Assembly (NCBI GenBank): GCA_949289625.1
Contig: CASEPH010000301.1
Span: forward strand, 1-7,409
Reading direction: 5' to 3'
Origin: an uncultured Clostridia bacterium
GTDB lineage: Bacteria; Bacillota_A; Clostridia; Oscillospirales; Oscillospiraceae
DNA: 7,409 bases
Below are positions 1 through 7,409 of this stretch, piece after piece. Position 1 is the first letter of the stretch. The number at the start of each line of letters is the position of its first letter. A model generated the notes under the pieces. It did no database searches. It saw nothing but the letters and a program-made list of their open reading frames with translations, and had not been told where the DNA came from. A program made the position numbers and the translations under genes.

Positions 1-24
1 GCATTTGTACTGCGGCATCCAATC

Positions 25-735
25 TCAATCTGCTTGGGCTTCCCGGGCGGCCCGACGCTCCGCTTCTCGCTGGCGTCGCTTTTCCTCCGCCTTTTGTACC
101 TGTTCCTCCAGCATCATGTCCTTGACCTTCATAAGCCGGGCTGTGCTGGAACGCTCGTTTTCGTCCAGTTTCATGGAGATATATTTGATGTTTTTCTCGT
201 ATTCGGGAATCATCACATACTCCAGGGCGTTGACCCGGCGACGGGTCTTTTCGATCTCCTGGGCCAGCAGCTGCATGGATTTTTCCACCTGGGCCAGCTC
301 CAGCATATCCTGAAACACCTCGGAAAGGGCCTCCAGAGCGTCGTCCAGCTCGCCGGAGGTCTGGGCAAAGCCGTAGGGAAAGATCTCCGCCGGATCGTCG
401 TTCTTGGTGTGGAAGGTGTACTGGGGCACGTTGACGGACATGATGTTCTTGAACTTCATGTCCAGTGATACCGACTGCTTGGGGTACAGCAGCGCCTGCT
501 CCAGCATTTCCGGGCTCATCACGGCCGACGCCACGGCAAAGGCGTTGTGGGCCTCCATGAGCTTTGCCTCCACCTTGGCCCGCAGTTCCTTGTTGAGCCG
601 GACAATGTCCAGAAACTGACGCATCAGCTCGTCGCGCTTATCCTTCAGGAGCTTGTGGCCCCGGATGGCGGTGGTACGCCGGGATTTGAGCCGGGTCAGC
701 TCCATACGGGTGGGGTTTATGGTTGTGGATGCCAT
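25..735 (-). CDS. ntpD/atpD: V-type ATPase subunit D (central rotor shaft)
   Basis: The protein has 236 residues and forms the long antiparallel coiled coil that turns inside the A3B3 head, as gamma does in F-type enzymes. The N-terminal helix carries the family signature NPTRMELTRLKSRRTTAIRG followed by HKLLKDKRDELM (residues 7-38). The C-terminal helix has EIEKTRRRVNALEYVMIPEY followed by EKNIKYISMKLDENER (160-195). The segment between them (about 75-125) is the less conserved short beta and loop region. The end, from about residue 209 to 236, is a very charged Glu/Arg/Lys/Ala tail (EEKRRQREAERRAAREAQAD) that probably extends the helix. The ATG start has AGGAGG 7 bases upstream, which uses the last A of the ntpB stop. 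It is the last ATPase gene visible. Confidence 0.96.
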   Translation of the reverse strand: MASTTINPTRMELTRLKSRRTTAIRGHKLLKDKRDELMRQFLDIVRLNKELRAKVEAKLMEAHNAFAVASAVMSPEMLEQALLYPKQSVSLDMKFKNIMSVNVPQYTFHTKNDDPAEIFPYGFAQTSGELDDALEALSEVFQDMLELAQVEKSMQLLAQEIEKTRRRVNALEYVMIPEYEKNIKYISMKLDENERSSTARLMKVKDMMLEEQVQKAEEKRRQREAERRAAREAQAD

Positions 736-742
736 GATTCCA

Positions 743-748
743 CCTCCT
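743..748 (-). promoter_or_regulatory. Ribosome binding site of ntpD, overlapping the ntpB stop codon
   Basis: The minus strand reads TAAGGAGGTGGAATCATG. The AGGAGG, extended to AAGGAGGTG, is 7 bases before the ntpD ATG, and its first A belongs to the ntpB TAA stop. It is the strongest Shine-Dalgarno match in the window. Confidence 0.85.
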
Positions 749-2133
749 TAACCCTTTTGCTCTTCCGGATAGTATTTGTCGATGAACTTGGTGCTGATTC
801 GCTTCAGCTCACTCTTGGGCAGAATGGACAGCAGCTTCCAGCCCAGGTTCAGGGTTTCCTCAATGGAACGGTTCACGTCGTTGCCCTGGGAGACGTACTG
901 CTCCTCAAACTCGGTGGCGAACTTGGCGTAGAGCTTATCGGTATCGGACAGGGCTGCTTCGCCCAGAATGGTCATCAGTTCGGCGGCCTCCTTGCCGGCG
1001 GAATAGGCGGCAAAGAGCTGGTTCATGGTGCCGGAGTGATCCTCTCGGGTCTTGCCTTCGCCGATACCCTTATCCTTCAGACGGCTCAGGGACGGCAGTA
1101 CATCGATGGGGGGATTGATGCCCTTCCGGTACAGGTCACGGGACAGGATGATCTGACCCTCTGTGATATAGCCCGTCAGGTCGGGAATGGGGTGAGTCTT
1201 GTCGTCCTCGGGCATGGTCAGAATGGGGATCATGGTGATGGAACCGTCCTGACCGATCCGGCGGCCGGCCCGTTCGTACATGGTGGCCAGGTCCGTGTAC
1301 AGGTAGCCGGGATAACCACGGCGGCCCGGAACCTCTTTCTTAGCGGCAGAGATCTCACGAAGAGCCTCGGCGTAGTTGGTGATGTCGGTCATGATGACCA
1401 GGACATGCATGCCCTTTTCAAAGGCCAGATATTCTGCGGCAGTCAGGGCCATACGGGGGGTGGCGATACGTTCTACCGCCGGGTCGTTGGCCAGGTTGGA
1501 GAACAGCACCGTCCGGTCAATGGCGCCGGTGCGGCGGAACTCGTTGACGAAGAACTCGGACTCCTCGAAGGTGATGCCGATGGCGGCAAAGACCACGGCG
1601 AAGTTGCCTGCCTGATCTCCCAGCACTTTGGCCTGACGGGCGATCTGGGCAGCCAGGGCCGCATGGGGCAGACCGGAACCGGAGAAGATGGGCAGTTTCT
1701 GACCACGGACCAGGGTGTTCAGGCCGTCGATGGCGGAAATACCGGTCTGGATAAACTCGGAGGGGTAGTTCCGGGCAGCAGGGTTCATGGGCAGACCGTT
1801 GATGTCCATGTAGGCGGCGGGGAGAATCTCCGGACCGCCGTCGATGGGATTGCCCATGCCGTCAAATACACGGCCCAGCATATCTTCGGACACACCCAGC
1901 TGCAGGGGATGGCCCAGAAAACGGACCTTGCTGCGGGAGAGGTTGATGCCGGTGGAGGAATCGAACAGCTGTACCAGTACGTCGGAGCCGTCTACCTCCA
2001 GCACTTTACAACGGCGCAGTTCTCCGTTGGGCAGCTCGATCTCGCCCAGCTCGTCGTAGGTGACGCCGTCCACGTTTTTCACCAGCATCAGAGGGCCGGA
2101 GACCTCGGAAATGGTGCGGTATTCTTTAATCAT
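748..2133 (-). CDS. ntpB/atpB: V-type ATPase non-catalytic subunit B
   Basis: The protein has 461 residues and alternates with A in the head, completing each catalytic site from the neighbouring side. It begins [18 protein letters not shown], the standard N-terminus. An in-frame ATG farther upstream at 2241 lies inside ntpA and would add 36 residues unlike the family, so it is rejected. The P-loop region is degenerate, [18 protein letters not shown] (151-168), with no lysine, as is normal for V-type B subunits, which do not hydrolyse ATP. Arg351 in [11 protein letters not shown] matches the arginine finger Arg350 of E. hirae NtpB that reaches into the A site. The start lies in the last 8 bases of ntpA, with AGGTG 9 bases upstream, so coupled translation would help 1:1 supply of A and B. 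The stop codon is part of the ntpD ribosome site. Confidence 0.98.
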   Translation of the reverse strand: MIKEYRTISEVSGPLMLVKNVDGVTYDELGEIELPNGELRRCKVLEVDGSDVLVQLFDSSTGINLSRSKVRFLGHPLQLGVSEDMLGRVFDGMGNPIDGGPEILPAAYMDINGLPMNPAARNYPSEFIQTGISAIDGLNTLVRGQKLPIFSGSGLPHAALAAQIARQAKVLGDQAGNFAVVFAAIGITFEESEFFVNEFRRTGAIDRTVLFSNLANDPAVERIATPRMALTAAEYLAFEKGMHVLVIMTDITNYAEALREISAAKKEVPGRRGYPGYLYTDLATMYERAGRRIGQDGSITMIPILTMPEDDKTHPIPDLTGYITEGQIILSRDLYRKGINPPIDVLPSLSRLKDKGIGEGKTREDHSGTMNQLFAAYSAGKEAAELMTILGEAALSDTDKLYAKFATEFEEQYVSQGNDVNRSIEETLNLGWKLLSILPKSELKRISTKFIDKYYPEEQKG

Positions 2134-3904
2134 AGTCCTCAGCACCTGCCTTTGCGATGATTTTTTCAATTTCTGCGGCCATGGTTGCCTCAATATTGGC
2201 ATAGACCTCCACATATTCGTCGTCGGGTACGCTCTTGGCACGGCCGATCTTTTCCCGGCTGTCGATGGAAGTGAGGGCGGACAGCGGTGCGCCCTTGGTC
2301 ACTGCATCCCGGCACAGGGTATCATATTTCAGGATCAAATCCAGCAGCCGGTACTGCCGGTCGAAGGAGGAATACCAGTCGATCTCCGTAAAGGAGTTCT
2401 GCTGCAGGAAGTCTTCCCGGATCATCTTGGCAACTTCCAGGGTGAGCTGATCATCCACGCCCAGGGAATCCTTACCGACCATTTTTACGATCTCGTCCAG
2501 CTCTGCCTCCTCCTGGAGGGTGGCCATGGCGCGATAGCGGTTTTTGGTCCAGTTTTTATTCACATTCTCGTCCAGCCAGGGCTGCAGAGTATCCATGTAG
2601 AGGGAATAGGAGTTGAGCCAGTTGATGGCAGGGAAGTGACGAGCGTAGGCCAGAGAGGAATCCAGGCCCCAGAACACCTTGACGATTCGCATGGTGGCCT
2701 GGGAGACAGGCTCGGAGGTGTCGCCGCCCGGAGGGGATACGGCGCCGATGGCAGTCAGGCTGCCTTCCCGGTCGTCGCTGCCCAGGCACTTGATGCAGCC
2801 GGCACGCTCGTAGAACTGGGCCAGACGGGAGGCCAGGTAGGCCGGATAGCCTTCCTCACCGGGCATCTCTTCCAGACGGCCGGACATCTCACGAAGGGCT
2901 TCAGCCCAACGGGAGGTGGAGTCGGCGATAACGGCCACGTCGTAGCCCATATCCCGGAAATACTCGGCGATGGTGATACCGGTGTAGATGGAGGCCTCAC
3001 GAGCTGCCACAGGCATATCGGAGGTGTTGGCGATGAGCACGGTACGCTTCATAATGGAGTCGCCGGTACGGGGGTCCACCAGTTCGGGGAATTCCCGCAG
3101 AACGTCGGTCATCTCGTTGCCGCGCTCGCCGCAGCCGATATAGACCACCAGATCCACGTCGGACCATTTTGCCAGCTGGTGCTGAATGACGGTTTTGCCG
3201 GAGCCGAAGGGACCGGGTACACAGGCGGTGCCGCCCTTGGCCACAGGGAACATGGTGTCGATGACTCGCTGGCCGGAGCACAGGGGCTTATCAGGGGACA
3301 GCTTTGTTTTATAGGGACGGCCGTTACGTACGGCCCATTTCTGCATCATGGGCAGGGAGATCTTTTTCCCGTCCTTCTCCAGGACGCAGATGGTCTCCAG
3401 TACGTTGAAGGAGCCGGGCTTGATCTCCACCACGGTGCCTTCGGTGCCATAGGGGACCATAATGCGATGCTCCATGACGGAGGTCTCCTGGACCACGCCC
3501 AGAATGTCGCCGCCCACCACATAGTCGCCGGGCTCTACCCGGGGGGCAAAGTCCCACTTCTTCTCGTGGTCGATGGGGGAGACTTCGATGCCACGCTGGA
3601 TGGTGTTTCCACAGATGGCCATGATCTTCTCCAGGGGACGCTGAATACCGTCGTAAATATTCTCAATCATACCGGGTCCCAGCTCCACGGATAGGGGCGC
3701 GCCGGTGGTTTCCACCACAGCGCCCGGGCCAAGACCGGAGGTCTCCTCATAGACCTGGATGGAGGCGTTGTCGCCGCGCATCTCAATGATCTCGCCGATC
3801 AGTCGCTGGGGACCTACGCGGACCACGTCGTACATATTGGCGTCCGCAAGGCCCTCGGCAACCACCAGCGGGCCGGAGACCTTGACAACAGAACCGGTTG
3901 CCAT
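2126..3904 (-). CDS. ntpA/atpA: V-type ATPase catalytic subunit A
   Basis: The protein has 592 residues, full length for the family, and binds and hydrolyses (or makes) ATP in the A3B3 head. The N-terminal beta-barrel (about 1-75, [12 protein letters not shown]) is followed by the 'bulge' insertion, about 110-190, that separates A from F1-beta. The P-loop GPFGSGKT is at 231-238 with Lys237 and Thr238. The catalytic Glu260 and Arg261 are in [11 protein letters not shown]. The Walker B strand is [11 protein letters not shown] (323-333), followed by [20 protein letters not shown]. Position 235 is Ser, where eukaryotic V-ATPases have the Cys of GCGKT. The ATG start has AAGGA 10 bases upstream and gives the usual N-terminus. 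The gene is 35 bases after the subunit F gene, and its end overlaps ntpB by 8 bases. No key residue is missing, so it should be active. Confidence 0.98.
   Translation of the reverse strand: MATGSVVKVSGPLVVAEGLADANMYDVVRVGPQRLIGEIIEMRGDNASIQVYEETSGLGPGAVVETTGAPLSVELGPGMIENIYDGIQRPLEKIMAICGNTIQRGIEVSPIDHEKKWDFAPRVEPGDYVVGGDILGVVQETSVMEHRIMVPYGTEGTVVEIKPGSFNVLETICVLEKDGKKISLPMMQKWAVRNGRPYKTKLSPDKPLCSGQRVIDTMFPVAKGGTACVPGPFGSGKTVIQHQLAKWSDVDLVVYIGCGERGNEMTDVLREFPELVDPRTGDSIMKRTVLIANTSDMPVAAREASIYTGITIAEYFRDMGYDVAVIADSTSRWAEALREMSGRLEEMPGEEGYPAYLASRLAQFYERAGCIKCLGSDDREGSLTAIGAVSPPGGDTSEPVSQATMRIVKVFWGLDSSLAYARHFPAINWLNSYSLYMDTLQPWLDENVNKNWTKNRYRAMATLQEEAELDEIVKMVGKDSLGVDDQLTLEVAKMIREDFLQQNSFTEIDWYSSFDRQYRLLDLILKYDTLCRDAVTKGAPLSALTSIDSREKIGRAKSVPDDEYVEVYANIEATMAAEIEKIIAKAGAEDYD
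2143..2147 (-). promoter_or_regulatory. Likely ribosome binding site of ntpB, inside ntpA
   Basis: The minus strand reads GGCAGGTGCTGAGGACTATG. The AGGTG is 9 bases before the ATG; a second purine run, GAGGA, is only 2 bases away and too close. Because the site lies in translated ntpA, reinitiation after the ntpA stop is also likely. Confidence 0.5.
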
Positions 3905-3914
3905 TATCTATCAT

Positions 3915-3919
3915 TCCTT
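3915..3919 (-). promoter_or_regulatory. Ribosome binding site of ntpA
   Basis: The minus strand reads AAAGGAATGATAGATAATG. The AAGGA is 10 bases before the ntpA ATG, a moderate Shine-Dalgarno match. An ATG 10 bases upstream of the real start is out of frame. Confidence 0.6.
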
Positions 3920-3939
3920 TACGGTAAATTTCCTGATGC

Positions 3940-4248
3940 TTAGAGAATATCGGCGCCCACGGCCCGTTCCACCGCGCTTTGCAGCGCGCTGGCGCCCAGA
4001 CCCAGGGAACCGGACTTGCCGGGAATCAGGATGATTGCGGGGGTTAGATTGTCCTTGTAGCGCTCCACCTCAGAGGAAATCTGGGCAGAGAGCTGCTCGG
4101 TGATATAGATGACCGCGTATTCCGAACGGGCCAGACGATGTAGGGTCTTGCGGGCCTCAGTGGGATCGTCGCAGGGAAATACTTCCAGTCCCAGGGCCTG
4201 AAACCCCAAAACGCTGTCGCGGTCACCGATGACTGCTATTTTATACAT
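3940..4248 (-). CDS. atpF/ntpG: V-type ATPase subunit F (central stalk; NtpG in E. hirae)
   Basis: The protein has 102 residues. It is the small subunit bound to the side of shaft subunit D, and it turns with it. It shows the expected alternating strand-helix fold: YKIAVIGDRDSVLGFQALGL at the N-terminus (strand, then the glycine turn), YAVIYITEQLS in the middle, and AIILIPGKSGSLGLG before the last helix. An open frame extends upstream to an ATG at 4359, but that extension is Pro- and Ser-rich, lies inside ntpC in another frame and would exceed the family length of about 100, so the ATG at 4248 is chosen. The start overlaps the ntpC stop by 8 bases and has no clear ribosome site, so translation is probably coupled to ntpC. 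Confidence 0.94.
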   Translation of the reverse strand: MYKIAVIGDRDSVLGFQALGLEVFPCDDPTEARKTLHRLARSEYAVIYITEQLSAQISSEVERYKDNLTPAIILIPGKSGSLGLGASALQSAVERAVGADIL

Positions 4249-5236
4249 AGGCGTCACGCAGCCTTTCTCGGATGGATGTGGTGGGAACGCCGGAGAGCCG
4301 TCCGCTGAGAATGATCCGGGCGGCGGTGATCTCGTTTTCCTTGGCTGCCATGTAGGCAATGAGCACGCTTTCCCCGAAGGGGGTCATACGGCTGCCTTGG
4401 AGAAAAGCCCCCAGAGCGTTGTCGCAGGCCCGTTCAAAGGCCGTCTGGGAACCGCCCTTGGAGGTGGAGTCTCCCAGTGCTGCAGCGTTTTGCAGGGAAC
4501 CGGTGAAGGTGGATTCCAGGCTGCCGCCTGTGGTGACAGCAGAGGCGATCCGATTCCGGCTTACATTACCGCCGTCCATTATCACCGCATTTAAAAACTC
4601 CAAATCCTTGTGCATCCGAATGGTGCGAACTGCGGATTTGAGATTGGCCGCATCGATCATCAGCCGGACATAGGCCTGCAAAAACTCGCTGCCGGAGGCC
4701 TCCGCCACCTGGCCCAGTTCTTTATAGTAGGCCCGATCCAGCACAAAGTCGCTGCGCTGGGGATCTCCTGTGGCGGCAAGGGTTTCCTTTGCCTGAACCA
4801 CAGCCTTCTGCAGCGTATCCGAAAGCTCTCCCAGCTCCTCCTTCTGAAAGGCGGCCTGAAAGGATTGGGCGGGATAGCGGCCGGCGTCGATGAGCAGTCG
4901 GCTTCCGTCCTGACCGGAGGCTGCAGATTTTACCAAAACTTTGGCGTTGTGATAGTCGTATTTCATGCGGAATATATCCACGATCTGGGGGCTGGGGGAC
5001 ATGGCGGCCAGCTCGGAAAAGGTGCTGTCTCTTCCCTGGGCCAAGGAACGCTCCAGTGCCTGGGCCGTCAGGGGTTCCAGACCTTCATAGCCGCACTCGG
5101 AGAGCACCTTGGCGGCGTCCTCGTTGCTTCTGGCTTCCAGCATCCGTTCCATGCGCTCCCGGGTCAGCATCCGGTTTTCCAGTGCCCGGAGTCGGGTGGA
5201 GATAAACAGATAATCTGTGTCTTTTAGTTTGGACAA
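4241..5236 (-). CDS. ntpC/atpC: V-type ATPase subunit C (subunit d), links central shaft to rotor ring
   Basis: The protein has 331 residues, typical for the family. It is a funnel-shaped, all-helical protein of three repeated domains that caps the K ring and receives the D-F shaft. Family marks include the N-terminal DTDYLFISTRLRALENRML, the motif MKYDYHNAKVLVKS (about residues 91-104), LMIDAANLKSAVR (192-204) and the C-terminal AAKENEITAARIILSGRLSG (297-316). The start is TTG at 5236-5234. It is chosen because a perfect AGGAGG lies 7 bases upstream and the protein then begins at the usual family position. The ATG at 5243-5241 is out of frame and directly abuts the AGGAGG, too close for initiation. 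The last 8 bases overlap the start of the subunit F gene. Confidence 0.94.
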   Translation of the reverse strand: MSKLKDTDYLFISTRLRALENRMLTRERMERMLEARSNEDAAKVLSECGYEGLEPLTAQALERSLAQGRDSTFSELAAMSPSPQIVDIFRMKYDYHNAKVLVKSAASGQDGSRLLIDAGRYPAQSFQAAFQKEELGELSDTLQKAVVQAKETLAATGDPQRSDFVLDRAYYKELGQVAEASGSEFLQAYVRLMIDAANLKSAVRTIRMHKDLEFLNAVIMDGGNVSRNRIASAVTTGGSLESTFTGSLQNAAALGDSTSKGGSQTAFERACDNALGAFLQGSRMTPFGESVLIAYMAAKENEITAARIILSGRLSGVPTTSIRERLRDAYV

Positions 5237-5243
5237 GGCCCAT

Positions 5244-5249
5244 CCTCCT
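5244..5249 (-). promoter_or_regulatory. Ribosome binding site that fixes the TTG start of ntpC
   Basis: The minus strand reads AAGGAGGATGGGCCTTG. The AGGAGG is 7 bases before the TTG, which is the normal spacing. The ATG directly after the AGGAGG is out of frame with ntpC and has no spacing, so the TTG is the supported start. Confidence 0.8.
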
Positions 5250-5272
5250 TTATCAGTGATGGTACGGCCCGA

Positions 5273-5872
5273 TCAGTCAAATAGGACCTGGGCCACCTCG
5301 CCGGCCATCTGTTCCCGGAGCATCCGGACGATGGTGGGGAAGGTACAGTTGTTTTCAATTTTGCCGTCCTGGATATAAAGGCCTCCCGTAAATTCCCGGG
5401 ATTCCTCAGAAAGGGTCAGCTCCGCCGTCTTTCCGGCGGCCTCCAACAGCTCGTTGGCAGCGATGACCACCCGTTTGCCATACCGGGGACGGTCGGCCAC
5501 GCTGAATACCAGGGCCTCTTTTCCGGTGGTGGAACCCTCTGCGGCAAGCTTTGCCAGCAGAGATACATACTGATCCTCCGGCAGCGCCAGCAGCTTGGAG
5601 AGCGCCTGGTCAAAGGCTTTTTCCAGCATCTCCTGCTTGGCGGCCAGACGAAGCTTTCTCGCTTCCAGCTGGGCCACGCCGCCCAGACGCTCCACACGCT
5701 CTGCCGCCTCAGTCTTGCCCCGAGTCACCTGCTGGTTGTACTCGGAGTCGGCCATGGCGGTATAGCTGGCCTGGATCTCTGCGGCCTGCTTTTTCGCCTG
5801 ATCCAGCAGGGTCTTGGTATCCCGGTCGGTATCTCCGGCAATGCGGTCCGTAATCTTTTCAATTCCATTCAT
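5273..5872 (-). CDS. ntpE/atpE: V-type ATPase subunit E (peripheral stalk)
   Basis: The protein has 199 residues, normal for the family. It is half of the peripheral stalk that holds the A3B3 head still while the shaft turns. Residues from about 5 to 95 are highly charged, Ala-rich helix (LDQAKKQAAEIQ, then LEARKLRLAAKQEMLEKAF), the expected coiled coil that pairs with subunit G/H. The C-terminal globular part ends with the family signature FTGGLYIQDGKIENNCTF followed by REQMAGEVAQVLFD. The ATG start gives the usual N-terminus, but the ribosome site is weak: the best match is AAAGG about 12 bases upstream. The gene begins 27 bases after ntpK and ends 36 bases before ntpC. Its usual partner gene is not in the window. 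Confidence 0.93.
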   Translation of the reverse strand: MNGIEKITDRIAGDTDRDTKTLLDQAKKQAAEIQASYTAMADSEYNQQVTRGKTEAAERVERLGGVAQLEARKLRLAAKQEMLEKAFDQALSKLLALPEDQYVSLLAKLAAEGSTTGKEALVFSVADRPRYGKRVVIAANELLEAAGKTAELTLSEESREFTGGLYIQDGKIENNCTFPTIVRMLREQMAGEVAQVLFD

Positions 5873-5899
5873 AGTGAAAACCAGCCTTTATGCACAAAA

Positions 5900-7409
<1,510 letters not shown>

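Noticed and set aside
2131..2158. Subunit B lacks the P-loop lysine, suggesting a damaged ATPase
   Set aside because: A degenerate P-loop is normal in V-type B subunits. The catalytic P-loop is intact in subunit A. The lysine-free site itself is at residues 151-158 of B.
547..2160. A 537-codon open frame on the plus strand opposite ntpB
   Set aside because: It lies wholly antisense to a conserved V-ATPase gene in a GC-rich region, where long antisense frames arise from codon bias. Its translation is Gly-, Gln-, His- and Val-rich with no recognisable domain.
748..2241. A longer subunit B protein starting at 2241
   Set aside because: The extra 36 residues overlap the ntpA coding region and do not resemble the family. 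[15 protein letters not shown] at 2133 is the standard start.
2060..3694. A 544-codon open frame on the plus strand opposite ntpA
   Set aside because: It has the same antisense origin and the same low-complexity Gly/His/Gln composition as the frame opposite ntpB, and it overlaps that frame.
3905..3939. Short inverted repeat TTTAC-GTAAA in the gap before ntpA, as a possible terminator or operator
   Set aside because: The arms are 5 bases with a 1-base centre, the stem is AT-rich and no U-run follows. It cannot form a useful hairpin.
3940..4359. A longer subunit F protein starting at 4359
   Set aside because: The extra 37 residues are Pro/Ser-rich, overlap ntpC in another frame and exceed the family length. 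The ATG at 4248 gives the conserved N-terminus.
5237..5272. Gap between ntpE and ntpC as a possible internal promoter
   Set aside because: At 36 bases it is largely taken up by the ribosome site, and I see no pair of -35 and -10 boxes.

Overview
The window holds one gene cluster, all on the minus strand, that encodes most of a bacterial V-type (V/A-type) rotary ATPase. Transcription runs from high to low coordinates: ntpI (C-terminal part only, cut by the right edge), ntpK, ntpE, ntpC, the subunit F gene (ntpG in Enterococcus hirae, atpF elsewhere), ntpA, ntpB and ntpD. This is the order of the E. hirae ntp operon. The genes are separated by at most 36 bases or overlap by 8, and I see no internal promoter or terminator, so they are very probably one transcript that begins to the right of the window. 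The sequence is GC-rich for a Firmicute. With Shine-Dalgarno sites of AGGAGG type and Clostridia-like proteins, this suggests an anaerobic gut-type member of the Clostridia (Oscillospiraceae-like). The assignment to taxon is inference.

Layout: 7409-6396 membrane subunit a (NtpI, partial); 6382-5900 rotor-ring subunit c (NtpK); 5872-5273 peripheral-stalk subunit E; 5236-4241 subunit C/d, which joins shaft to ring; 4248-3940 central-stalk subunit F; 3904-2126 catalytic subunit A; 2133-748 non-catalytic subunit B; 735-25 central shaft subunit D. No stretch over 36 bases lacks a gene, apart from the last 24 bases at the left edge.

How they work together: A and B form the A3B3 head, with the catalytic P-loop and Glu on A and the arginine finger on B. 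D and F form the rotating shaft, and C seats it on the NtpK ring. Ions pass between the ring and NtpI, whose two key arginines are both visible. Subunit E is half of the stator. Its usual partner (subunit G/H; ntpF in E. hirae) is not in the window and is expected upstream of ntpI. NtpK carries the residues that bind Na+ in E. hirae NtpK, so a sodium-coupled enzyme is likely; whether it mainly pumps or makes ATP cannot be read from sequence.

This is a well-known system and I find no new one here. The points worth a second look are small: the sodium-site signature, two identical 8-base gene overlaps, two stop codons that overlap the next ribosome binding site, and a TTG start for subunit C.
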